Positions 35,357 through 45,927 of a stretch of 64,000 nucleotides of DNA are shown piece by piece (the stretch's first letter is position 1; each line of letters opens with the position of its first letter). Origin of the DNA: Helianthus annuus (Eukaryota; Streptophyta; Magnoliopsida; Asterales; Asteraceae). The position numbers were made by a program, and so were the translations under genes. The stretch covers positions 115,756,088-115,820,087 of the forward strand of contig NC_035436.2 of assembly GCF_002127325.2 (NCBI RefSeq). Direction: 5' to 3'. The notes under the pieces were generated by a model. It had not been told where the DNA came from, ran no database searches, and saw only the letters and a list, made by a program, of their open reading frames with translations.

Positions 35357-37352
35357 GTAAGCACTTAGATCCTTGTATTTTACTTGTTATTTAAGTGGTT
35401 AATGATGCTTAAAGATCAAACACATAAAAACTCTAAAGAACTTAAACAGGTCTTGAACATCATCTAACATATGGTAAAGTAGTGTTAAAAATGATGATGA
35501 AATATGTTAATGCATGATAAATTTGACATATATAAGTGATAATCTGCTGTAAGTATCATTGTGATCGCTAAACATGTTAACGGGATCAATCGAACACACT
35601 TCATAATGTTAAAAGACTGAAAACAGCTTGCTGATCTGCATTTCCAGCCGCCTTTAACTGGCTGTAACAGAACTGTAACTTAACGAAAAATGTATTTTCT
35701 GAAGCCTAGATTTATGTATTATGAAATACGGTTCTAATGGCACTGGAATCATAATTTTTGGACTTGGTTTACTATTTAGTGTCATTCTGTAACAGCAGCT
35801 AGAGCTGCATTTTTCTGCTGAAAATATACGTTCTGTTTTCTGTCATAACTTGAGTTCTGTGTAGAGTTAGATCATGAAACTGTTACTGTTGATGGATACT
35901 GAAGTTGTAGTAATTGTCCCACTGGAATTTTGTCAATCCGACTTACAATGAATTTTTAGTGAATTATTCTGTGAGCTGCAGTCAGAAAATAATGAATCTG
36001 ATTGCAGTCTGGAAAATGATTTTTTTATAAAATATTGGCAATGAACTGGACCCCGATATTTTTACACAATAATATTTTGACCCTTTAGCACCTTTTGTAA
36101 AAAGTTTCGAATTTTTGAAATAAGATAACTATTTTATTAAAATGCTCGAAAACAGCCCAGTTTTGGATATTTAAGTTGAAATGACATAAGTTGAAATTTG
36201 CGTGTCTAAATGTCGAGTATGTTATCTGAGGAAAAGTATTTATATTTGTTGATTACTAAACTTTGCGCTAGACGTATGTGGTATGTATAATACGTGCTAG
36301 TATATTAGGACTTGCAAATACACATACAACATATTCAGACAAAATACATAATTCTGGTGCAAAGTGCAAAATACAAAATACTTATATTTATTTTCGGGAA
36401 AATAATATAAGTAAGACACTTAGTTAAAAATATAACTTATTTTAACACAAGAATACGTACACAAAAGATAGTGACTTGTACTTGTGCGACACAAGTCTAG
36501 TGACTAACGTTAATAAAATACGTTTAGGTCACGACGCTAGCAAAGCAAATCCGGTGAAGTTTACGACGCAAGAAACGCAAAGTTGTGAGTTCATGCTCCC
36601 CCTTTTCTCTAACTATTTTTGGTTTTATAACTCTGGGGGTGAAATACATGTTACAAATATTACAATTTTTACAAATGGTAAAAATACAAGAAGCACTCTT
36701 GGTGAGAACGAGTACTAAGTGCAATACGAATTGAGAATACAAAAATACGAGAAGCACACTTGGTGAGAACGAGAACCGAGTATGATGTGCTTTAAGAAAT
36801 GCCTAGAAAATACTAGATCATGTGAGCATAGCCTTAATACTAAAAATGCCATAAAGTCTTGGTGAAAACTAGTACCAAGCCATTAAAAACATTCATTAAT
36901 TAGGGGCGAGGGTTAGATCTAACGGGTACGGCCGAACCCCACTCATGGTCAAAACTAGTACCTAGTAGTGCTTCGGAGTCCCAGTAGAGGGTAATCGACA
37001 CAGTCGAGGTTAATCGACACAGTCGAGGGAAATCGACACAGTCGAGGGAAATCGACACAGTCGAGGTTAATGGACACAGTCGAGGGTAATCGACACAGTA
37101 AAGGAGCCAACACTAATGCTCCATATGTTCTCACATGTCTTAAAGGAGCCAACACTAATGCTCCATATGTCCTTACATGCCTTAATGTCCTTGTACAAAC
37201 ATTCGATTAGTACGTGGTGTACACAAGAAAACTTGATTTATACAAGAATACTTTATTTAAACAAGATACATACCATGTTTTCATACATGGTACGCAAAAC
37301 GCATGAACTCGCTCAACTTTATGTTGATGTTTTCCAATTACATGTATTTCAG
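35357..37352 (+). promoter_or_regulatory. Candidate leader intron inside element D LTR
   Basis: A donor-like GTG|GTAAGC follows the CT-rich leader text. An acceptor-like ACATGTATTTCAG, preceded by a conserved GAACTCGCTCAACTTT block, ends at 37352. That gives 1,996 bp if spliced. The same pair is in the 3' LTR (55506-57469) and, on the minus strand, in LTR H (24429-22242, donor GTAAGTTCC). This is inference; no transcript evidence is available here. Confidence 0.35.
36991..37182 (+). repeat. LTR minisatellites: 19-bp x6, then 42-bp x2
   Basis: Six units of GTTAATCGACACAGTCGAG type run 36991-37100. Two 42-bp units beginning TAAAGGAGCCAACACTAATG follow at 37099 and 37141. The 3' LTR has four 19-bp units (57144-57215) and the same two 42-bp units. 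LTR H has three 19-bp units. Confidence 0.8.
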
Positions 37353-37608
37353 GTGACAGGATGGATCTTGGGCGCAAGTGTCGTAACTAGAAGTAGACTA
37401 CAAGTTTAGATGTCATCCACTTTTGTTGAATTGTAACCTAGATGAAGGTTGTGTTTTAAAACTTAAATAACAAGTGTTTGTAATACTCAAAATTTTCCGA
37501 ATGGATGAACATCGTAGTAAATCATATAGTTGTTTATTATGATTGAATGCAATGATAACAAGCTAGTCACACATCATACGCTTCCGCAAAAGACAGGGTA
37601 TGACAGTT

Positions 37609-37620
37609 TGGTATCAGAGC
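37609..37620 (+). other. Element D primer binding site (tRNA-Met)
   Basis: TGGTATCAGAGC lies three bases after the LTR end. Confidence 0.8.
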
Positions 37621-39062
37621 TTCGATTGTAGTGAACTAGGATTCCTTCTCGAATCTAGACTACAATCACTAGAGTTCTCTTACAAAAAGGTTTCCATTGC
37701 ATTCACGTAAGCGCCAAGATCCACGAGTCAAACATTTTCAAAGAAGAGACAAGGTAAGGACATTAGTAGGGAATACCCTGAAAATAAGGTGCCAACTAAG
37801 GCATAGTCTACACAAGTTAGACTTGCCAAAAGACAAAAGGACACCCCCAAAAACGAGAGTTATACATGATATGATACATTAAATTGCTTGATTATGCTAA
37901 GTAGCATATCTGTTATTGATATACATACGAATAAGTGTACGGAATGATTATTGATGTGAACAAGATACTTTCGACTCCGACTTCTATTACTATACGTAAC
38001 TCGCACGATGAAGCTACCGACCTCGCGTTCATTGCAAAGCTCATAGCTAGAGTGATTACCAGACGAGATTCTGAGCTCGCTTCCGTAGAAAATGGCTGCT
38101 ATTCTCTCTCGATTGCGAAGGTGCCTGACTATGATAGTGACGACGAGGTGGAGGCGGCAACCTTGAACGAACTCTTAATCAACGGGACGAGATCCCTCCG
38201 GCTTATGTGAAGCAAGATTGACGACATACTTGACCAGAAAAGGAAGATGAAGTATTCATCATGAAGGTGCCCCTCCAACTACTAGGAATTCTCTCTATTC
38301 CTATTCCATCTAATCATCGTGCCTATACACGTGTAACAATAACGAATGTTAGCGCATGGACCACCGCAATGGTCCTTTCCATGACAAAGGTATAAGGACA
38401 GTAGTGTCCCCTCCTAGATCGATCATCTGCTTGGACGAGAGAAAATTGGGGTAACTGTGCAAGATAATTTATTATTACGGGGGCCCACGTAATAACGACT
38501 TCTAGTGCACAGAAATCCTGGTGGACTCTACCGGTCGAGCTAATGAAAAGCACACCAAATTCAATCTATAGGTGTCCTCACCTTCAACTGGTAGAACAAC
38601 ACATAGATCAGTGCTTTAGCACGTTAGAAAGTAGGAAACCTGTCTTGCCTACTCCGTGTCTACCTGTGTACGAGACGTTTGAGAAACGATATTTAAGTAA
38701 GAGAAGAGGAATGACATTCAGAGAGGTTTAGCGACGTTACACTCTCTATCATCCCTACACGAACAACCCCATCTAAGGGAAAATATACGCACCAGTAAAG
38801 CTAAAGACCTAAGAAAAACCAATGTAGCAGGAAATAACTCAAACTTGAATGGCCAAGGCGATGTGGCCTCGAGTTCATTTCATGACAAACAATAAGCCAA
38901 GTTGGCAAGCCTATGTGAAGGCTCAGTAACTGTTTCCTCGCTCATACATTGATTATATATACATGTGAAATTGGGTGATTACATGATGGCTTATGGTGCT
39001 ATGTACCTCATAGACAATCGGAATGTTGCCTAACCTACTTCATACCATTTTGGCAAAAGAGA
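37621..39062 (+). other. Element D leader with protein-like relics upstream of gag
   Basis: About 1.44 kb separates the primer site from the gag start, unusually long. A 91-codon frame at 37935-38207 (contains ITRRDSELASVENG and an acidic DYDSDDEVEAA stretch) and a 62-codon frame at 38543-38728 (contains VEQHIDQCFSTLESRK) look protein-like but match no family I know. They may be remnants of an extra reading frame before gag, or of another insertion. Confidence 0.35.
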
Positions 39063-39157
39063 ATGCCGCCCAGGCGAGACACAAACACCAGTACGCTACC
39101 AAGAACGGAAGCCGAGCTGCAAGAACGCATCTCACAGGCCATTGCACGACATGAAGC
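39063..39157 (+). pseudogene. gag: Element D gag, 5' fragment
   Basis: Starts ATG at 39063 (MPPRRDTNTSTLP) and is cut after the codon for His-Glu by element E. The frame resumes correctly on the far side of E once one copy of the GAAGC duplication is removed. This is the N-terminus of a Ty3-type Gag. Confidence 0.75.
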
Positions 39158-40782
39158 TGATGCGTGAGTAGTGTAATATGTTTTTAGATGTATATTTTAA
39201 GCCCTTTTACACTTTTAGCCAAGTTTTAAATTTATAAAACACGATATTTACTAACACTAAACACACATATGGGCAAGTGCACCCATCGTTGACGTAGTAT
39301 AGTGTTGGTAAGATACCGAGGTCGTCCAAGGACACAAGAGCTTTTAGTACCGGTTTATCCTCAACGTCTAACCAAATCAAAATGTTAGAAAAGATTTTTA
39401 AACTAAGAAAATAAAAACTAACTAAATGCTGAAAATAAATAAAAATAAAAAAACAAATAGACAAGATGAATCACTTGGATCTGACTCGTGTATTAGTATA
39501 ACGTTTGATTATTTTCGCACTTTTGCACTTGTTTAGGAGATTATCTTAGTTATTGTAGTAGGCCCCTCTTTTGAAGGCGACGTTACCCTCAACCCAGTAG
39601 TTTGAGTCAGCAAGGATACAATCCTAAAGGGTCGGATTATTGAAAGATAATGAATTAAGTTATTAATGCAAATTATGGTAGGCCCCTCTTTTGGAGGTGA
39701 CGTTACTCTCGACTAAGTAGTCTGAGTCAGCAGGGATACAGTCCTAAATAGTCGGGTTATAGTATTAATAGTAGTTAACTTCAGTACCCAGGTCCCTTGC
39801 AGGACCTCTAAACGCTGAACAAGGGCAAGACCCTTACCAAACCATTCCCTTAACCCCCGACCAGGTAGCCAACATACCTCCATATAGACCGTGGAGATAT
39901 GAATGGTGAAAATCTTTTATTTTATATAGACCGTAAAATAATGCCAAGATACCACGGGCAAACGATAAGGAAAGATCACCTTCAACATAAGCAACTAGTT
40001 ATTAAAGTCATTAATACAAAACCAAATAAAAAGTGCAAAAGATTAAAAATAAAAAGTATTATACTAAACACTTGTCTTCACCAAGTGATGTAAGAGACTT
40101 AGGCAAACATGGCCTTGATTGTCAAGAACTCTTACGATCAATCTTGGATCCCGAGACGACTCACACACTCTATGATGGACAATGGATGATGGTGGTGGAT
40201 GATGGTGTTTGATGGTGGTGGGTGGTGGATGAAGTGTGAGAGAGGTGGTGTGCCAAGGGATGAGTTGCAATGAAACCAAGTACTCCTATTTATAGGCTGA
40301 ACAGAAGGCTGGGCACGGCCCCGTGTCCGCTGGACACGGCCCCGTGCCTGTCTAACACTCTCTCTCTTCATTAATTGTAATTCGCAATTACAATTAATGC
40401 GCCTGCTGTACTTTCGCCACGCGCCCGTGTTCACTGGGCACGGCCCCGTGGTGGGCAATAGAAGCTTCTATAGGTTTGTCTTTTCTGCTGCTTCTTGGGC
40501 ACAGCCCCGTGCTGGTTGAGCACGGGGCATGTTTAGTCTTCTACCTTCTCTATTTTGCTTGGGAGGATGCTGTTGAGGGGTCGGGCAATCCACTTATGTT
40601 CCTTTTCTTGCATTTATGTTAGATTTAGCTGTCTTTTTGCTTCTTTTGTGAATTTGAGCTCATTTAATCCTGAAAATACAAAAGGAAGACAAAAACACTC
40701 TTTTTCCAACATTAGTACTTAAAAAGGGTTAGTTTTATGCCTCATTTGATGTAATTTATATGTTGCATTTTACACACATCAA
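39158..40782 (-). repeat. Element E 3' LTR
   Basis: Plus-strand ends TGATGCGTG and ACACACATCA. It is 1,625 bp, 68 bp shorter than the 5' copy, mainly from one indel near 39780. It carries three pairs of the CACGGCCCCGTG-type motif (about 40312, 40425 and 40497). The minus-strand TATA box CTATAAATAGG is at 40285-40296. Confidence 0.9.
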
Positions 40783-42653
40783 ATACCCCCACGCTTGAAT
40801 TTTTGCTTGTCCTCAAGCAAAACTCTTTAATACGTGGCTTACACTCCCAAATGGAATGGGTAGAAGAGAAGGTTTTGGCTTGTCATAGAGTGTCGGGAAT
40901 CCAAGATCTTTTTGGTTTTATTTTTATTTATTTACAATCCTATTCGTTATGATTTATTTAGAACGTATCATAGGATAAATTACTTATTTGGGCATAGCAT
41001 GCCTTTTTAAAATTCCATTTATATACAAGTTCACATACCTCACGGGAGAAATCACTCACACTCGGCCGAAGGTGTATTTTTAGTGAATCACTCGGGAGCG
41101 GCGTGGAACTTATCCCTACCATAGGCTTGCCAAGCAATCAATCCTCCTCCTTTTTAACTTGTTACCTTTGTAAATATCAAGAGGACTTTTTGGGTAAAGG
41201 CTTGGGCTAAAGGTGGGTAGTTGGGTTAGTGGTTAGTAGAAAAGGGCGAAAAGCGTAAAAAGCGTCGGTTTTCGTAAACATTTTGTTTTAGTGACTTTTT
41301 ATTCTTAATGAAGTATTTCTTCAAACAAGCTTTTGTTTTAAGAGCTTTGTTTGTTTATTTCTAACTTCATCATTTTTTTTTCAGTCACACGAAAACCGAG
41401 CTTGTTACTAAAATAAAGGGTAAAAATAAAAAGGGTTTTGGTGGGTAAAAGGGTTTTAGGGTAAAGAAATGAAAGGTTTAGGCTCAAAGGGGTTAACTAG
41501 GGGGAGTTTTTGGGTAGGTGAATGGAAAAATAAAAATAATGGTTTTGAAAGAAAAAGGGTTAGTCCTAATGCCTCCATTATTTACTTACTTGGGTTTAAG
41601 TTGGTAAGGACCGGGAATGAATCGTCGTGGCAAGTTCTAGAGTCGTAAGAACCAAGCGGCTATTCACACAAGAAATGAAAAATGAGCATTTAGTCTAAAG
41701 ATGTGTATTTGTATGCTCAATAAAGGCTCAAAACTCACTTTTTATGGGAATGGTTTTTTCTATGTGATCAAGTCTATATAATCGAATTTTAACTAAGCTT
41801 GTCATGCCGTTTCATAATTTTCTTATATTAGTTCTTTTTATCACGACGCTATCGGTTGTAAACTTGCAAAAATATAACCTTATTAATCTTAGAATTCCCA
41901 ACTTAAACTTTAGACAAGTAAAAAAAAAAAAAAATTTTTTGAAAAAAATTTTGGGGTGATTAGCGGTTCCAATAGAGTTTTGTGTAAGGCTTGTTATTTG
42001 GACTTGCAACATTTCAAGGTTTTAGCATCCCCCCCCCCACACTTAAATTACACATTGTCCTCAATGTGTCCCAAAAATAAATTTTTAGGTTGATTGAATG
42101 TGTAACATGGTGTTTAAAAGCAAAAAATTATGTTACTGGCAGCCTGGACACGGCCCCGTGTCCGCTGGACACAACCCCGTGGTGAACTACCAGTAATGAA
42201 AACTTACAGAAGGTGGACACGGGGGCGTGTTGGCTAGACACGGCCCCGTGTCTGGCAAAAATCTACAGGAAAGTAACCAAACAGCAGGTCTGGGAGGTGA
42301 GCACGGGGGCGTGTTGGTTGGACACGTCCCCGTGTGGACAGTTTGTAAGCCTGAAAAATAGGTTCCTTCCTCCGGTTTTTCCATCTTGGCTTTATGACTG
42401 CTAAGGCTTAGCACTCTAAGCCTCGGTTTGTACCTGTTTCATCACTAAATACCACACCAAGCAACACAAACATCCTACATCACCAAAGTTAATTGTTCCA
42501 AGCATAAAGTAAAAGAAAAATAAAGCGGAAAATAAAAGTAGTTAAGGAAAGTAAATTGTTGAAAACTTGGCACGCAGGCCACAAACTGTTCGATAGATAA
42601 AGGGACTTTAACCTGTGGGCTCACCATCAACCCGCTCCTGCTCCTTCAATCCC
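40783..42653 (-). other. Element E 3' non-coding region
   Basis: About 1.9 kb between the last ORF and the 3' LTR without a credible gene. On the sense strand it ends in a purine tract (plus-strand AATACCCCCAC at 40783-40793). It has a C9 run at about 42030 and three pairs of GC-rich hairpin motifs at about 42146, 42213 and 42298. Confidence 0.7.
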
Positions 42654-43796
42654 CTAGTCCATGTCCTCGTCGCTGTCATCACCTCCATCCCCCTGACCTG
42701 CCATATACTCCCGGATGCTGCCGATATCGTCTTGTATGTCGTTGATGTTTCGTTCGATAGCTCCGACCCAGTGGTATGTATTGTTGGCAAGGTTGTAGGT
42801 GTTCCTGGTACACATGAGGTTTTCCTGCAAAAGATCATGTAAGCTTTGAAAGTTAGGAAAACCGCCTCCTTGTGAGGAGGATTGACTCGGATCACCATGG
42901 GGTTGATACTGGTAGTGAGGAGGTGGTGCGTGAAGAACTAGGGCCTCCTGCGGGTTCCATGCATAGCCTTGCGTCCTTTGGAAGCTCACTGACCCGTCTT
43001 CCGCCTCATAAAGTAAGTTCATGGCTCGGCAAATGTGATAGTCAACTCGTCCCGACCATGGGCTTCTCTCGAAGGACCTAGGGATTCGCGTGAAGTGCTT
43101 GAAGAGGCGGTACACCCATCCTCCAAAAAAGATAGGTGTTGGAGCACGAGCAAGGCGGTTGAGATGCATGTTTCGTAGCAGGAGATATGGAACATCGAGA
43201 GGCTTCCGGTTGTGGATACAGTGAAGGACAACCAAATCATTCAACCCTACAACGCCACTACTGTCGTGACGTTGGTTAAGAGAGTAGGCGAGGAGCCTGT
43301 GAATGTAGCGATACAGTGGGTCCCTCAGCTTGGTACTCTTGGTGCTGCTAGGGTTGTAGATTCCTTCACCGATTTGGGCCCATGCGGCTTGACGTTCGTT
43401 TTCATCCAAATCTCGTAATCCCCCGGTATTTTCCTCATTTCCCGATTCCTCTTCCCCGTACAGTCCCATTATAGCTCCAAACTGTGCCATAGAGATCGAG
43501 TACCTCGTCCCGCCACACCGAAATGCAACCCCTTCATTGTTGAACGGGTCACACCTTGAAGTGAAGGTAAAAGTACTATAGAACTCCATGGTGCATTGAT
43601 GCACCAACCGAAGCCGAGTGTTTAATGCAACTGCTAGTGGTCCCGTAACGATGTTGTTGAATCGGTCCAGCTGGTTTACCAAGGTTAACAGGTCCGTGCA
43701 TGCTCGTCTGGGGTACTCCTCGGGCCTTGTTTGAAGTAACTCGTATCTTGCCCTAGCATCGAGCTCACTTGCATTGAACCTTGTGAACTTTGCCAT
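42654..43796 (-). CDS. Athila-type ORF1 / plant transposon protein
   Basis: This intact 380-codon frame lies in the env position, downstream of integrase. I start at the ATG at 43796 (MAKFTRFNASELDARARYEL). The frame stays open 74 codons further upstream, but that part is hairpin-motif sequence, and a sharp acceptor-like GTATTCTTTCAG ends directly before this ATG, suggesting expression from a spliced subgenomic RNA. The text resembles the Athila ORF1 / putative plant transposon protein family: an N-terminal helical part, FGAIMGLY and RYIHRLLAYSL-like middle, and an acidic tail (GDGGDDSDEDMD). I see no signal peptide or membrane segment, so an envelope role is doubtful. Function is unknown. 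It is the best preserved frame in the element. Confidence 0.65.
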   Translation of the reverse strand: MAKFTRFNASELDARARYELLQTRPEEYPRRACTDLLTLVNQLDRFNNIVTGPLAVALNTRLRLVHQCTMEFYSTFTFTSRCDPFNNEGVAFRCGGTRYSISMAQFGAIMGLYGEEESGNEENTGGLRDLDENERQAAWAQIGEGIYNPSSTKSTKLRDPLYRYIHRLLAYSLNQRHDSSGVVGLNDLVVLHCIHNRKPLDVPYLLLRNMHLNRLARAPTPIFFGGWVYRLFKHFTRIPRSFERSPWSGRVDYHICRAMNLLYEAEDGSVSFQRTQGYAWNPQEALVLHAPPPHYQYQPHGDPSQSSSQGGGFPNFQSLHDLLQENLMCTRNTYNLANNTYHWVGAIERNINDIQDDIGSIREYMAGQGDGGDDSDEDMD

Positions 43797-44586
43797 CTGA
43801 AAGAATACACCAAAAGTTAGCATGAAACAGTGAGATTCTGAAAGAAACTGCAAACAGTGGGCTGGACACGGCCCCGTGTTCAGTGGGCACGACTCCGTGT
43901 CCAGACGTCTGTAACCCAAAAACTTCATTTTTCGTCCCGGTCCCGGAAATCTGAAAATTTTTGGCCCAGTAGGTGCGGTTTCCCCCGAAAATGAAACCCC
44001 AAGTGCCGTTTTTCCCAAAACAACCCGTTTACCCCTTCAATTTCATCTTTTTCGGTTAAAAAACAAGGGTTTGAGGTTTTAGTGAGAAATCGGGCAAATC
44101 TATCAACAATTCAAGTGTACTTACTTCCCATTACACTAATCTAAACTAATACTAATAGATTATATCAAAAATTTGGAGTTCGATCCGGATGAACTTGAAG
44201 AACCCTAGATTTTCCCCAAATTTTTGATGATTAACTACATGCAAGTAACTAATCTAACTACTAATGATGATAGAATCATACCTTGATGTTGTTAAACGTG
44301 GAGGTAACGTCGGAAATCTGCGGAAAATCGCCTTGAACCAGAGCGTTTTCGGCAAAATGGGGCGTGTGGAATGAGGTAACTGTTATGAAATGAGGGTTTT
44401 ATCCCCGACAGTTGCGTCGACACGGCCCCGTGTCCAGCGGACACGGCCTCATGTCGAGCAAAAATTTGAAATTTTTTTTTTGTGCTCGTGTGAGTGCCCA
44501 TTTTTCCGAAGACATGGTTAAAAGACTTACTGGTTTCGATGTATACTCGCTTGTTTGTAACATATCGGGTATGATGTGGGTGCTTT
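43797..44586 (-). other. Element E spacer between pol and the ORF1-like gene
   Basis: A non-coding stretch with two pairs of CACGGCCCCGTG-type motifs (about 43863 and 44417). It ends at the acceptor-like site adjoining the 43796 start. Confidence 0.6.
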
Positions 44587-45927
44587 TCATTCGTTAACCG
44601 TTTGAAGCGAGATCTCCTCCTCTTCATCCTCAATGGATCCTCGGTAGAGTTTTAGCCGTTGGCCATTGACTTTAAATGGAATACCATTTCGAGCTTTAAT
44701 TTCTACTGCACCGTGAGGAAAAACATGGGTGACAGAAAAATGTCCTGACCACCTAGATTTTAGTTTACCAGGAAATAATCGAAGTCGTGAATTAAACAAC
44801 AGAACTTGGTCTCCTACCCGAAATTCATTAGGCTTAATATATTTAAATGTGTAAATTTTTCATTCTTTCCTTATAAATTTCGGAGTTAGAGTATGCATAA
44901 TTCCTTAATTCGTCTAATTCATTCATTTGACAGAATCGATTTTTACCTGCAGTTTCTAAGTCTAAGTTTACGCTTTTTATTGCCCAGTAGGCCCTGTGAG
45001 CTATTTCTACTGGCAAGTGACAACTTTTTCCATAGACAAGCTTATATGGGGTTGTGCCTATAGTGGTTTTATAAGCAGTTCGAAAAGCCCATAAAGCATC
45101 ATCTAATTTATCAGCCCATTCCTTTTTATTTAACCCTACGGTTTTTTCAAGTATTCGTTTTAAACCTTGGTTAGTCACTTCGGCTTGTCCATTTGTTTGA
45201 GGGTGATATGCTGTTGAGACCCGGTGATAGACCCCATACCTTGTTAAGATTATTTCGAGTTGATGATTGCAAAAATGGGTACCCCTATCACTTATCAAAG
45301 CTTTTGGTATTCCAAAACGAGAGAATAATTTTTTCAGAAATTTTACCACTACTCTTCCATCGTTTGTTGGAAGAGCTTCGGCCTCTGCCCCTTTAGACAA
45401 GTAATCGACTGCCACAAGTATATATTTGTTTCCTTTTGACGGTGGGAAGGGTCCCATGAAATCGAGTCCCCACACATCAAAGATTTCACAAACGAGAATG
45501 CCGTTTTGAGGCATTTCGTTTTTGGTAGAAATATTACCTGATCTTTGGCAAGCATCACATGTCTTTACAAGATCTTGTGCATCTTTGTAAATGGTTGGCC
45601 AATAAAATCCTGAATCAAATACCTTTCGTGCGGTACTAGTGGCACCATGATGTCCTCCGTATGGACCTTCATGACAATGACGGAGAATTCTTCGTGCTTC
45701 ATTACCATGGACACACCTTCGGATGAGTTGGTCGGCACACATTTTCGGCACACATTTTGAAAAGATAAGGGTCTTCCCAAAAGTAATGCTTTACATCTGC
45801 AAAGAATTTCTTTCTTTGATGATGCGGCCATCCTTTGGTGACTATACCGCTAGCTAAATAATTAGCATAGTCGGCATACCACGGTTCTTGTCTGCTCTCC
45901 ATCATTTCCAAGGTCTGTGGGAAATTT
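44587..45927 (-). pseudogene. Element E integrase, frameshifted
   Basis: Integrase inserts element DNA into the genome. Visible parts: H/H/C/C zinc site (HGNEARR...HCHEG...CDACQRS), catalytic core with [14 protein letters not shown] and NGQAEVT, and a C-terminal LLFNSRLRLFPGKLKSRW-like segment. Three breaks are seen: a one-base insertion near 45920 at the join with RNase H, a frameshift caused by an exact 13-bp tandem duplication (45733-45758), and an indel near 44850 before the C-terminal part. The core frame 44846-45751 is otherwise open. Confidence 0.8.

Larger units (their letters stand above)
34241..37605 (+). repeat. Element D 5' LTR, 3.4 kb
   Basis: Begins TGTGACAACCG and ends GGGTATGACA. 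It is a few percent different from the 3' copy, and 36 bp longer mainly because of minisatellite units. It contains splice-like signals, GTG|GTAAGC at 35357 and TATTTCAG ending at 37352. Confidence 0.85.

Noticed and set aside
35168..35368. 66-codon frame conserved in both D LTRs
   Set aside because: Both LTRs come from one insertion event, so conservation is expected without selection, and it overlaps the inferred splice donor. No family is recognised.
42608..43418. Plus-strand and other-frame ORFs opposite the Athila ORF1-like gene
   Set aside because: They are shadows of the long minus-strand frame, which has the expected family text and position.
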